64,000 bases of DNA from an uncultured Lachnospiraceae bacterium. Lineage in GTDB: Bacteria > Bacillota > Clostridia > Lachnospirales > Lachnospiraceae. Positions within the stretch are counted from its first letter, which is position 1. Each line of letters begins with the position of its first letter. The notes beneath the pieces were generated by a model, which was not told where the DNA came from, did no database searches, and saw only the letters and a list, made by a program, of their open reading frames with translations. The translations under genes were made by a program, and so were the position numbers. Where the stretch lies: NCBI GenBank assembly GCA_910578115.1, contig CAJTPO010000013.1, positions 40,897 through 104,896 on the forward strand. Direction: 5' to 3'. Of this stretch, positions 35,684-44,633 are shown one piece after another.

Positions 35684-38233
35684 ATGAACAAGATCAGGAT
35701 CGAATCGCCGGAGGTGCAGGGTTTTGAGAAGGAACACACCGCGGCGGCGCGCAGGCTTGCACCGGAGTGTATGGTGCTTCTGAAAAATGACGGCACGCTT
35801 CCGCTGCAGGGAACGGGGAAGCTGGCTTTGTACGGCAGCGGTGCCAGGAAGACCATCAAGGGCGGAACGGGCTCCGGCGACGTGAATGTACGGCACTTCG
35901 TGACCGTGGAGGAAGGCTTGAAGAGTGCGGGATTCGAACTTACTACCGGCAGCTGGATGGACGGCTATGATCAGGTGGTGGCGGAGGCCAGGAAAACCTT
36001 TTTCGGGGGAATCCGTAAGGAAGCGGAAGCGGCAGGCGTGACGGGGCCGCAGATGATGATGTTTGCCATGGGAAGAAGCTGCCCGGAACCGGAGTATGAG
36101 CTGCCGCTTGACGGCGAGGGAGATACGGCGGTCTATGTGCTGGCCCGCAATTCGGGTGAAGGTGCGGACCGGAAACCGGCAGCAGGCGATATTAACCTGA
36201 CGGCGACGGAGATTCGGGATATTCTGGCATTGCATGCAAAGTATGAGAAGTTTGTGCTTGTACTGAACGTGGGCGGTATGGTGGACTTAAAGCCGGTGGC
36301 GGCAGTGGGCACGATCCTGCTTCTGGGGCAGCTCGGTTCCGCCACGGGAGACGCGCTGGCGGATGTGCTTTTGGGTAAGTCTTATCCTTCCGGCAAGCTG
36401 ACCATGACCTGGGCGCCGATCGAGGACTATGCGTCTACGGAAGGCTTCGGCGATCTTAACGATACATATTATAAAGAAGGCATCTATGTAGGATACCGCT
36501 ATTTTGATACCATCGGCTATGTGCCCACCTATCCTTTCGGTTATGGTATGGGATACACCACCTTTACCGTGGAGCCGAAGGAGCTGGCGGCGGATGCGGC
36601 AAAGGTATCCGTTACGGCGACGGTGACCAATACCGGCGCGGCAGCAGGTAAGGAAGTGGTGCAGGTTTACTACTCAGCACCGGCAGGAAAGCTGGACAAA
36701 CCTTATCAGGAGCTGGCAGGTTATGCGAAGACGAAGGAACTGGCTCCGGGGGAGAGCCAGGATGTGACGGTGACTTTTGACACGCAGTCCATGGCATCCT
36801 ATTGTACAGAGTGCGCGTCCTATGTGATGGAGGCGGGTACATACTATATCCGTGTGGGGAACAGTTCCCGTAATACCCATATCGCGGGAGCGGTGGCGCT
36901 GGATGAGACCAAAGCGGTGGAGAAGGTGAAGAATATCTGCGGCGACAGTGGATTTGAGGATCTGAAGCCGGAGCGCAATCCCATTACCTATGAAGGGGAA
37001 GTGGAAGAGAAGGAAAATGCGAAGACGGTAGAGATCAAGGCGGCAGACCTGGCGGTGAAGGAGACTGTCTACCAGGAAGTGCCGGCGGAGATTCCGGCAG
37101 GACCGGCGGTGAGATGGGAAGAAGTGACAGGCGGGGCGAAGACGCTGGATGCGTTTGTAGCCGGCTTGAGCGACGAACAGCTGGCGTATCTGTGTATCGG
37201 CGCCTATAAGGATGCGGAAGACCTGATGGAAGTGATCGGTAATGCGTCCACGTCGGTGGCGGGTGCAGCCGGGGAGACGACCCATCAGCTGGAGGAGATC
37301 GGCACGCCTACACTGGTGATGGCGGACGGCCCGGCAGGACTGCGTCTGGCGCCTACCTACAAGGTGGTAGACGGCAAAGCGAAGGCAACTTCTTCCAGTC
37401 TGCCCAGCGATTTCATGGCATTGATGACGCCGGAAGAGCTGCAGGCTATGGCGGCCAATGCACCAAAGCCCAGCGAAGAAGAACTGGCAGCGCCCACCAA
37501 TTATCAGTACTGTGTGGCGATTCCCATCGGCACGGGCATTGCGCAGTCCTGGAATGATGATCTGGCGAAGCAGTTAGGCGATCTGGTAGGGGTTGAGATG
37601 GAGATGTTCGGCACCCATCTGTGGCTGGCGCCGGCTATGAATATTTACCGTTCTCCGCTGTGCGGACGTAACTTTGAGTATTATTCCGAGGATCCGTTCC
37701 TTTCCGGCTGCATCGCTGCGGATATCACGAACGGCGTGCAGGTACATGAGGGCTGTGCGACGACCATCAAGCATTATGCCTGCAACAATCAGGAAACCAA
37801 CCGCTACTTCTCCAACAGTAACGTGGGAGAGCGGGCGCTGCGTGAGATCTACCTGAAAGGTTTTGAAATCTGTATCAAGAAATCGCAGCCGCACTTTATC
37901 ATGACTTCCTACAACCTGATCAACGGCGAACATGCCTGCAGTACAAAGGATATCCAGACCTTTACACTGCGTGACGAGTGGGGCTTTGCGGGCGTCGTGA
38001 TGACCGACTGGCTGGTGACGGGCGGCATGGGACCAAAGGGAGAGAAGTGGCCGTGTGCATCCTGTGCGGGCAACGTGAAGGCAGGCAACGATATCACTAT
38101 GCCGGGTATCCCGTCCGACAAGGCGGATATCTTAAAGGCACTGGCGGATGAGAGCCATCCTTACGCGCTGAGCAGGGCGGAACTGCAGCTGGCGGCGAAG
38201 AGAGTGCTGGGGATGATCCTGAAGCTGGCATAA
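35684..38233 (+). CDS. Domain-permuted GH3 beta-glucosidase-like enzyme
   Basis: An 849-residue GH3 glycosidase in swapped order. The alpha/beta sandwich domain comes first (about 20-290; ECMVLLKNDGTLPL, YPSGKLTMTW), then a fibronectin-III-like domain (about 300-400; VTNTGAAAGKEVVQVYY), and the (beta/alpha)8 barrel last (about 470-849). The barrel has MADGPAGLRL, LAPAMNIYRSPLCGRNFEYYSEDP, TIKHYACNNQE and the nucleophile Asp in VVMTDWLVTGG (about 772). There is no signal peptide, so it is probably cytosolic and acts on imported oligosaccharides or glycosides. The codon and base composition is more regular and G/C-rich than that of the following island. Confidence 0.88.
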   Translation: MNKIRIESPEVQGFEKEHTAAARRLAPECMVLLKNDGTLPLQGTGKLALYGSGARKTIKGGTGSGDVNVRHFVTVEEGLKSAGFELTTGSWMDGYDQVVAEARKTFFGGIRKEAEAAGVTGPQMMMFAMGRSCPEPEYELPLDGEGDTAVYVLARNSGEGADRKPAAGDINLTATEIRDILALHAKYEKFVLVLNVGGMVDLKPVAAVGTILLLGQLGSATGDALADVLLGKSYPSGKLTMTWAPIEDYASTEGFGDLNDTYYKEGIYVGYRYFDTIGYVPTYPFGYGMGYTTFTVEPKELAADAAKVSVTATVTNTGAAAGKEVVQVYYSAPAGKLDKPYQELAGYAKTKELAPGESQDVTVTFDTQSMASYCTECASYVMEAGTYYIRVGNSSRNTHIAGAVALDETKAVEKVKNICGDSGFEDLKPERNPITYEGEVEEKENAKTVEIKAADLAVKETVYQEVPAEIPAGPAVRWEEVTGGAKTLDAFVAGLSDEQLAYLCIGAYKDAEDLMEVIGNASTSVAGAAGETTHQLEEIGTPTLVMADGPAGLRLAPTYKVVDGKAKATSSSLPSDFMALMTPEELQAMAANAPKPSEEELAAPTNYQYCVAIPIGTGIAQSWNDDLAKQLGDLVGVEMEMFGTHLWLAPAMNIYRSPLCGRNFEYYSEDPFLSGCIAADITNGVQVHEGCATTIKHYACNNQETNRYFSNSNVGERALREIYLKGFEICIKKSQPHFIMTSYNLINGEHACSTKDIQTFTLRDEWGFAGVVMTDWLVTGGMGPKGEKWPCASCAGNVKAGNDITMPGIPSDKADILKALADESHPYALSRAELQLAAKRVLGMILKLA

Positions 38234-38253
38234 CAGGCAGCGAGCGGTAAGAT

Positions 38254-38290
38254 AAAAGTTCCTATGGGCGGATGTTCATAGGAACTTTTA
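38254..38290 (+). terminator. Rho-independent terminator after the GH3 gene
   Basis: AAAAGTTCCTATG (38254-38266) pairs perfectly with CATAGGAACTTTT (38277-38289). The A and T ends give it a bidirectional look. Confidence 0.85.
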
Positions 38291-38314
38291 TGTGTTTGCC
38301 TGTTTACATGAACG

Positions 38315-38417
38315 TATAGTAAACGACATAACAAATTTCTGCTTCCGATTCCTGCCAAAGCCATATACGGGAGCTTTTGCAGAACCGAAAACGAAATTTT
38401 TCATGTTGTTAGCTATA
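38315..38417. repeat. MITE-like palindromic element, copy B (103 bp)
   Basis: The left end TATAGTAAACGACAT (38315-38329) and the right end ATGTTGTTAGCTATA (38403-38417) are inverted, and the interior contains CCATATACGGGAGC as in the other copies. This copy is the most diverged of the three. It lies between the GH3 terminator and the A/T-rich HEPN-ATPase island, marking the island's left edge. Confidence 0.85.
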
Positions 38418-38506
38418 AAAGGTATAAATGATATTTAGGGTGGTATTCTTAACAAAAAAGAGATAAAATATTTATACGAAATATACCAAAGAAAGAGTTG
38501 ATTAAA

Positions 38507-38974
38507 ATGCCTGAAGCGAAGAGAGATCCTGACTTTCTGATAACATTGGAAAGAATGCATCGTGATTCAAAACTTCTGTTTGAGGAAGGGGAGTATTACA
38601 ATAGCTGTTATTTAAGCGGCTATGTGTTGGAATGTGCCTTAAAATTTTTACTCTGTCGTTATGGCAGAAAGGCTGATGGGGAAAACTATACCTGGAGGGA
38701 TGTTAAACAACATCAGCATAGACTCATTGAATTGAATCATGCGTTAGAAGAATGTCTTGCCATAACAGATGGAATCCCGCCACAATACAGATTGGACAGT
38801 GCTCGGATATGTCCCTATATTTACAGTGGCCGAGAAGGATATTCTCACTGGGATCCAGCGTTTCGGTATGGAGAATGTCCGGCCTGGGAGAAGAGGGAGT
38901 ATTGCAAACATTATATAGAAGAAAGTGAAAGGATATTCCGCTTTATCAGTGGGATAATTGCGGGAGGAAATTAA
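38507..38974 (+). CDS. HEPN-domain protein
   Basis: A 155-residue, mostly helical protein that fits the HEPN superfamily. Typical marks are the first helix RMHRDSKLLFEEGEYYNSCYL, the E-x3-K pair in VLECALKFLL (E42, K46), and HRLIEL where other members have H-D-L. R64 is followed by H69 and H71, so an R-x4-6-H pattern known from catalytic HEPN RNases is present, though its position is not proven equivalent. ATG 38507 follows AAAGAG; TTG 38498 is in frame but too close to that site. The stop is 1 bp before the next start, so the two proteins are surely co-produced. HEPN proteins often act as RNase toxins in defence or toxin-antitoxin systems; here that is inference. Confidence 0.75.
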   Translation: MPEAKRDPDFLITLERMHRDSKLLFEEGEYYNSCYLSGYVLECALKFLLCRYGRKADGENYTWRDVKQHQHRLIELNHALEECLAITDGIPPQYRLDSARICPYIYSGREGYSHWDPAFRYGECPAWEKREYCKHYIEESERIFRFISGIIAGGN

Positions 38975-38975
38975 T

Positions 38976-41678
38976 ATGATCCATTATGACAAAATTTTGA
39001 ACATGGCTGTACAGATTATAGAGGAATTATGGAAAGAAGAAAGAAAAGCTGTTGCATATGTGATTCAAAATGTATATGGGAAACTTCAAGTATATGTCGA
39101 TGTAGATGATGAAAAACTACTCTCACGTATGAAAGGTCTGTTAGTGGAGAGCATTGGATGTTGGCTTGGAAATTGCGGGAGCCTCCAAAGTAATGGCTTT
39201 GTGAAAGCGGAAATTGAGTCATATGTTGAGTTGCACTCTGCAGATAGGGATAGAATTTGGATAATCGAGAAGTATTTGACGAATGTATACTGGAATGAAA
39301 ACGCCATAAACAATGAGAAAATGAATCTGCATAGTAAGTTGATCTGTTTTTATTCTTATAAGGGTGGCGTTGGCAGGACGACTACTATGGTGATGTCTGC
39401 AATTGAAATGGCCAAAAGGGGTAAAAAGATCGTTATGATTGACTTTGACCTGGAAGCTCCGGGGGTGGCAAGCATCTTTCCGGATGAGAGTATTTCACAA
39501 TATGGTCTTTTGGACTATTTAATTGAAAGTAGTGTGTACGGAGATGAACTTCAAATAGACGAATATATGTATCCTGTCAGTGATTATTGCCATGTAAATC
39601 AGGTTGGCGGTGAAATATATGTGATTCCTGCTTATGGAAAAGTAGTAGATAATGACACTGAGCTTTATCGAAAATGTCTGATGAGATTTAACCTTGATAT
39701 GCCAAATTATATGGGGAAGAGTACGCCTATTGACGGCCTGTTACAAAAAATAGATGCGTTTATTAAGCCAGACTATATTTTTATCGATACTCGTTCCGGT
39801 CTTCATCAGATAGGGGGCATAACTTTGTCCAGATACTGTGATATGGCAGTTTTGTTTTTTTATGGAAGTCGGCAAAATGTTGAGGGGATGAAAATGGTGC
39901 TCCCGATTTTAAAAAGGAATGGAACACCTTTTACTCTTGTCAATTCAAAAGTTCCGACAAATGATGAGGTGGCAGCGGTTGAGAGGAGAATATATCTGGA
40001 AGGTGCATACAATGCTTTAAGTATGTGTGATGAGCAATACAAAGAAGGGGATGTTTTCATAGATGATGAATCAGGAGAACATTATCCGAAGGAAGTTTCC
40101 TATGATGATACGTTAGAAGTTGTAGTAAATATGGAACAATTCAGAAGAGCATATGAAGAGAAAAGGAACAATTATAAAGAGATTGCCAATGCTCTGGAAG
40201 AAATTTTGGCAGAAGAAACAGGTGAGCGGGATGAGCCGGAGATTCCGGATAACAGGCAGGATTATATTGTAAATGCATTTTCTGAAATCATGAATGGATT
40301 AGAAACTGCGGCTGCAGAGGAGGAATTTTCCACTGAGCAGAGTTTATGTAATAATTTCTATCCATTAAAGGGGTATACATTCATTTTCGATGCGAGAAAA
40401 TTTCTTGTGTTGGGTCAGAAAGGCGTTGGGAAGACTGCGTTGTTCAGTGCGCTTAAAAATAATGATTATGCAAAAGCGCTTGCAAAATACTTAAAGGTTG
40501 GAATACAGCAATATGAACATACTAAATGGATAGTTGGTACATCTCAGGAGACTGATTTTACGGATATTTTCCGATGCTTGAGGAGTGAGGAACAGGTCAG
40601 TATTTTTTTGTTATATGAAGCGGTAGATGTCTTAATAAAAAGTGATTCCGATTTGAAAAGTCTGGCAGAGGAAAGCAGTGTAGGACGGTTATTTACAAAA
40701 AATATTGGTATAGAGCAGTGCGAAAAGCTGACAGATGAGACGGGATTTCATCTTAGCCAGTTATTAAAGAGAATAAATCAGAAGCTGCTGGAAAAAAATA
40801 CTGTGGTTACAATCATCTATGATGCTTTGGATAGAGTTGTGCCATCAAGAGAGAGAAGTCGATTAGTCAGCGCTCTTATTGACATGTGGTACAGATTTGA
40901 AGGTTCAGTTCAGAATGTTCGCAGTAAAATTTTCCTTAGACAGGATATTTATGACAGAGAGGTTGAAGTAGCAGATAAAGTAAAGCTGAAAAACTATTCG
41001 GTCATTTTGGGATGGGAATATGATCAGTTATTTGCGATGGTTTGGAAAAGGGTGATCAATCGATCGGATGAAGTGAAGAAGTTTTTTAATGAAATTGCAC
41101 CGCGTACTTTATTGGAATATGATGGGTTGGGGAGTATTCCGATTATCGGTGAAGATGAGAACCGGAATTTACTGGCGGCATTGACAGGCGCTACGATGGG
41201 AGGCGCAAAAAAGGCATCGACATATAACTGGTTCAGGAATCGGCTTGCGGATACGCAGGGGATCATTGTTCCCAGAAGCATGTTGGATATTTTTGCAAAA
41301 GCTGCGGCGAAAGAAATGGAATTAAGAAGAACTTCTCCATCTACAGTATCTAAAAGCATAATTCGTCCGAAATGTTTTGAAGATTCTCTGGAATTAGTCT
41401 CAAAAAACAGAGTATACGATTTGAAAGAAGAATATAAAGAATATTTGAAATTCTTTGATAATCTGACAGATACCGTACAACGTTCACCGGTAGAAGAAGA
41501 ATTATTATGTAAGGCGCTGGAAAGGGCAGGGTTTAACAATCCAAAAGAGGAAATCATAAATTTAATTAATATCGGAATACTCAGGCCATATCAGAGACGA
41601 TTGGCAGATCAGGTAAGATATCATTTCCCTGATATATATTTAAAGGGGTTGGGTTTACAGAGGGTTGGCATGCGGTAG
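38976..41678 (+). CDS. Large two-P-loop ATPase (KGGVGR ParA-like plus second P-loop domain)
   Basis: A 900-residue protein paired with the HEPN gene. After a helical N-terminal region (1-115) comes a ParA/MinD/CobQ-like ATPase with the variant P-loop YKGGVGRTTT (about 128-137), DFDLEAPG as the switch/Walker A' segment and IFIDTRSG as Walker B. A second NTPase domain starts near 475 with LGQKGVGKTALFSAL and has IIYDALDR near 615 as a Walker-B-like strand, resembling Sll1717-type P-loop ATPases. The C-terminal 250 residues look helical. GGGAGGAAAT precedes ATG 38976. The region is clearly A/T-richer than its flanks, suggesting transfer. The function is unknown; a sensor or switch for the HEPN partner is a reasonable hypothesis. 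Confidence 0.75.
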   Translation: MIHYDKILNMAVQIIEELWKEERKAVAYVIQNVYGKLQVYVDVDDEKLLSRMKGLLVESIGCWLGNCGSLQSNGFVKAEIESYVELHSADRDRIWIIEKYLTNVYWNENAINNEKMNLHSKLICFYSYKGGVGRTTTMVMSAIEMAKRGKKIVMIDFDLEAPGVASIFPDESISQYGLLDYLIESSVYGDELQIDEYMYPVSDYCHVNQVGGEIYVIPAYGKVVDNDTELYRKCLMRFNLDMPNYMGKSTPIDGLLQKIDAFIKPDYIFIDTRSGLHQIGGITLSRYCDMAVLFFYGSRQNVEGMKMVLPILKRNGTPFTLVNSKVPTNDEVAAVERRIYLEGAYNALSMCDEQYKEGDVFIDDESGEHYPKEVSYDDTLEVVVNMEQFRRAYEEKRNNYKEIANALEEILAEETGERDEPEIPDNRQDYIVNAFSEIMNGLETAAAEEEFSTEQSLCNNFYPLKGYTFIFDARKFLVLGQKGVGKTALFSALKNNDYAKALAKYLKVGIQQYEHTKWIVGTSQETDFTDIFRCLRSEEQVSIFLLYEAVDVLIKSDSDLKSLAEESSVGRLFTKNIGIEQCEKLTDETGFHLSQLLKRINQKLLEKNTVVTIIYDALDRVVPSRERSRLVSALIDMWYRFEGSVQNVRSKIFLRQDIYDREVEVADKVKLKNYSVILGWEYDQLFAMVWKRVINRSDEVKKFFNEIAPRTLLEYDGLGSIPIIGEDENRNLLAALTGATMGGAKKASTYNWFRNRLADTQGIIVPRSMLDIFAKAAAKEMELRRTSPSTVSKSIIRPKCFEDSLELVSKNRVYDLKEEYKEYLKFFDNLTDTVQRSPVEEELLCKALERAGFNNPKEEIINLINIGILRPYQRRLADQVRYHFPDIYLKGLGLQRVGMR

Positions 41679-41776
41679 ATTTTTTCGGAGGGATTAGCAG
41701 CGGGAGAAATTGGTTACAGGAAAGAGTATAATGTACACTAACAGAAAGCAGCAAGGAAGAGCGGGATGGGAGGCTT

Positions 41777-41923
41777 ATGGATAACATTAGAAAGGCGGAG
41801 ATCAGGGAAAAGCAGTATCCGCAGGCGCTGGAAGGTTACAGCGGAGAGATTGTGCTTGTGGGCGTGAATTATGATAAGGACAGCAAGGCGCATAGATGTG
41901 TGATAGAGAAGATAAGAAAATAA
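41777..41923 (+). pseudogene. Remnant of a PD-(D/E)XK nuclease-family gene (C-terminal tail)
   Basis: A 48-codon frame with GGGAGG upstream encodes IREKQYPQALEGYSG, then VLVGVNYDKDSKAHRC, which closely resembles the extreme C-terminus of AAA-ATPase/PD-(D/E)XK (DUF1703-type) proteins. The ATPase and nuclease parts are absent, so this is probably what remained after a deletion. The sequence between the large ATPase gene and this fragment includes a TATAAT at about 41727, perhaps from the lost gene's promoter. Confidence 0.6.
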
Positions 41924-41944
41924 GAGGTAAGAGCGCTGTTATAG

Positions 41945-41984
41945 AGCCAGGAATCTAAGATACAGGTTCCCGGCTTTATTTTTT
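41945..41984 (+). terminator. Rho-independent terminator after the nuclease remnant
   Basis: AGCCAGGAA pairs with TTCCCGGCT (one mismatch), followed by TTATTTTTT (to 41984). The rest of the gap to 42212 is A/T-rich. It contains TATAGTAAATGAC at 42159-42171, which resembles one end of the 103-bp MITE-like element, and presumably the promoter of the sugar operon, though no clear -35/-10 pair stands out. Confidence 0.65.
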
Positions 41985-42212
41985 GGCCTGGCAGCCGCAC
42001 AGGTGAAAATTTTTTGTGAAACTGATCAAAAAGTCCATACAAAAACGTCTCTGGTATTGCGTACTTGAATGAGAGATATGGACTGGTCGTAAGATTTTAT
42101 AACATTTTGGAGAAAATATTGATATTTTAAAAATGACAGATTCCGCTACAATGTAATATATAGTAAATGACGTGCACGCATTCATGATAAAACAGAGAAA
42201 GGTGTGGGGTAT

Positions 42213-43628
42213 ATGAAAAAGAATACTGAAAAATGGACAGCTTTATTGATGACGGCAGTGATGGCGGCAGGTTTGACCGGATGCGGCAATGCAGGAGCAG
42301 AGACGCAGGGTGCAAAGCAGCCCGCTGCAGAACAGGACCAAACAGCTCAGAGCGATACCGGGCAGGAGCAGCAGGACGCGGCAGCGGAGGCGGAAAGCGG
42401 CGGAGCGGCCGGCGGGAAAGTATCTGTAGTGCTGGCTACCAACTGGGGAGAGGGAGATGCGAAGTATGATTACTTCTATCCGTTGTTTGAGAAGTTCCAG
42501 GAAGAGCACAGAGATACTTTGGATATCACACTGCAGACCTACAGTACGGAGGATTATAAGACCAAGATCAAAACCCAGACGGCGTCGGGGGATCTTCCGG
42601 ATGTGTTTACTTACTGGGGCGGCGGTATGATGAAGGATATGGTGGATGCCGGATTGCTGCTCAATGTGGACGACTATTTTGCAGCAAGCTCGGAAGTGAG
42701 CAAAGAAGACTTTGAGGATGGAGCTTTTGAGTATTATGTATCGGGGGATGGCAATGCCTATGGCATTCCGCTGGAATCTACAAGAGGTATCTTCATTGCC
42801 AACAAAGCGTTGTTTGAGCAGTATGATCTGGAATATCCGAAGACGTATGAAGAACTGGTGAAAGTATCCGAAGTTTTCCGGGCAAATGACATCATTCCGC
42901 TGGCAATCGGCAGTAATGGCGGCACACCCTCCGAATTTTTCTTCAGTGAACTGTATAATCAGTATGAAGGAGCGGCGGACGAGATCAAAGCGCTGGCCGC
43001 AGGCGGCAGTTTCCATACGGAGAATGCGGTCAGGGTTGCCGAGGTGATCGTGGATATGATCGATCAGGGTATGCTTCCGGCAGATACCATGGCTAACGGC
43101 GGCTGGACCGGCAGCCTGCAGCTGTATACGGACCAGAAGGCGGCGATGACGTATACGTATCCCTGGAACTTTGAGTTTATTCCCGATGAAATGCAGGAAA
43201 ACAGCGAGATCATTCCTATCCCGCAGCTTCCCGGGGCTACGGTGGATTCCGCATCCATGATCAGCGGCTTTACGGTGTATGGCCTTGTGATCAACAAACA
43301 GTCCTTTGAGGATGCGGCGAAGCACGACGCAGTCCTGGCATTGTGTGACTTCCTTGCTTCCGACGAACTCACGCAGGAGTTGACGAAGAGCGGTATGATC
43401 CCGTGCAGGAAGGTGGAGGTCAATACGGATGAGCAGAAGCTGATCATGCAGAAGACCATCGAGTATGCGAAGGATAAAAAGCTGGTGCAGGTGCACTACA
43501 CGACAATGCCCAGCGCAGATGCTATCACCATGATGGATTCCAGCCTGGACGAGCTGTTTATCAAGGCTATCACACCGGAAGAATTTACGCAGAAGGTGCA
43601 GGCGGTGCTGGACAAGAACAACGAATAA
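42213..43628 (+). CDS. Sugar ABC transporter substrate-binding lipoprotein
   Basis: A 471-residue type 1 extracellular solute-binding protein (CUT1 class). The lipoprotein signal ends in AAGLTGC (Cys at about 24), followed by a low-complexity Ala/Gln/Glu spacer and then the mature lobe beginning VSVVLATNWGEGDAKYDYF. GTG 42204 is in frame, but ATG 42213 with AAAGGTG upstream is a better start. The adjacent permeases and GH35 enzyme suggest a beta-galactoside or host-glycan oligosaccharide as ligand. A terminator hairpin before the permease genes would give the binding protein higher expression. Confidence 0.9.
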   Translation: MKKNTEKWTALLMTAVMAAGLTGCGNAGAETQGAKQPAAEQDQTAQSDTGQEQQDAAAEAESGGAAGGKVSVVLATNWGEGDAKYDYFYPLFEKFQEEHRDTLDITLQTYSTEDYKTKIKTQTASGDLPDVFTYWGGGMMKDMVDAGLLLNVDDYFAASSEVSKEDFEDGAFEYYVSGDGNAYGIPLESTRGIFIANKALFEQYDLEYPKTYEELVKVSEVFRANDIIPLAIGSNGGTPSEFFFSELYNQYEGAADEIKALAAGGSFHTENAVRVAEVIVDMIDQGMLPADTMANGGWTGSLQLYTDQKAAMTYTYPWNFEFIPDEMQENSEIIPIPQLPGATVDSASMISGFTVYGLVINKQSFEDAAKHDAVLALCDFLASDELTQELTKSGMIPCRKVEVNTDEQKLIMQKTIEYAKDKKLVQVHYTTMPSADAITMMDSSLDELFIKAITPEEFTQKVQAVLDKNNE

Positions 43629-43636
43629 GAAATAAG

Positions 43637-43681
43637 CATCCTCTTCCGGTCATGGCGGTATGATGATACGGGATATGGATG
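43637..43681. repeat. 45-bp dispersed repeat, copy 2
   Basis: Runs from CATCCTCTTCC to GATATGGATG and matches the 45 bp at 26920-26964 (shared GGTATGATG and TACGGGATATGGATG). Both copies lie immediately after a coding region. Confidence 0.65.
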
Positions 43682-43685
43682 TGCT

Positions 43686-43714
43686 GAAAGGGGCATCAGC
43701 CCCTTTCTGTTTTA
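43686..43714 (+). terminator. Intra-operon terminator/attenuator
   Basis: GAAAGGGGC (43686-43694), loop ATCA, GCCCCTTTC (43699-43707), then TGTTTT. It lies between the binding-protein gene and the permeases, a position where partial termination is common in sugar ABC operons. Confidence 0.85.
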
Positions 43715-43747
43715 ACAGGAGAAATTTAAAGAGCAGGAGGACATTCT

Positions 43748-44626
43748 ATGAGCAGTAAAAGGAAAGAAACGCTGCTGGCGGCGGGGTTTTTAATGCCGGT
43801 CTTCATTGTGTATACCGTATTTCTGTTTGTGCCGCTGGTGAATACGGCAATGTACAGCCTCACCAAATGGAACGGCGTTACGGAGAAGGTTTTTATCGGT
43901 ATCAGGAATTATCAGGAATTATTTCATAATGCGGATTATTGGATTACATTCCAAAATACCATCAAGCTGGTGGTGATCACGTTGGTGATACAGATTCCGA
44001 CAGGGCTGCTTTTGGCTTATCTGTTGTATATCAAGACGAAAGGGTCGAAAGTATTCCGCACGATCTTTTTCCTGCCGGTGGTCATTGCCCCGGTGGCGAT
44101 CGCCCTGATGTTTTCTCTCTTTTATAACAGCGAGATCGGTGTTTTCAACAGAATCCTGGAGATGATCGGCCTGGGAAGGCTGCAGACAAACTGGCTGTCC
44201 AATACAAGGACATTGCTGTATGCGGTGATGGCGCCGCAGGTATGGCAGTATATCGGGCTGTATGTGACGATCTTTCTCGGTGCGCTGCAGGCCGTGCCGG
44301 AGGAACTGGTGGAAAGTGCGGAGATTGACGGGGCCGGAAAGATCAGGACTTTTTTCTATGTGGTACTTCCGCAGATCGTCAATTTTACCAATATATGCGT
44401 GATCTTATGTGTCACCGGATCCCTGAAGGCTTTCGAGCATTCGTGGATCATGACGGGCGGTGGGCCGGGTGTGCGCTCGGCGTATCTTGGTGTTTACATG
44501 TATAAGACTGCATTTGTGAACTCGGATTTCGGAACGGGCAGTGCGATCACGATGACGATTGTTGCCCTGTCGTTAGCCATTACGGGTTTGATCAATGGAA
44601 TAGGCAGGTGGAGGGAAAGGGAGTGA
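43748..44626 (+). CDS. Sugar ABC transporter permease (MalF type)
   Basis: A 292-residue inner-membrane permease with six hydrophobic segments. The EAA loop that contacts the ATPase is seen as EELVESAEIDGAGKIRTFFYVVLPQI (about 180-205, EAA-x3-G pattern), and WIMTGGGPG is another family mark. AGGAGG precedes ATG 43748. It pairs with the next gene. No ATPase gene is present nearby, so a shared MsmK-type ATPase elsewhere in the genome probably energises it. Confidence 0.92.
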   Translation: MSSKRKETLLAAGFLMPVFIVYTVFLFVPLVNTAMYSLTKWNGVTEKVFIGIRNYQELFHNADYWITFQNTIKLVVITLVIQIPTGLLLAYLLYIKTKGSKVFRTIFFLPVVIAPVAIALMFSLFYNSEIGVFNRILEMIGLGRLQTNWLSNTRTLLYAVMAPQVWQYIGLYVTIFLGALQAVPEELVESAEIDGAGKIRTFFYVVLPQIVNFTNICVILCVTGSLKAFEHSWIMTGGGPGVRSAYLGVYMYKTAFVNSDFGTGSAITMTIVALSLAITGLINGIGRWRERE

Positions 44627-44633
44627 GGAGGCT

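Noticed and set aside
42159..42171. A fourth MITE-like copy
   Set aside because: Only 13 bases resembling one end are present (TATAGTAAATGAC); no interior or second end was found, so it is mentioned only as a possible solo end.
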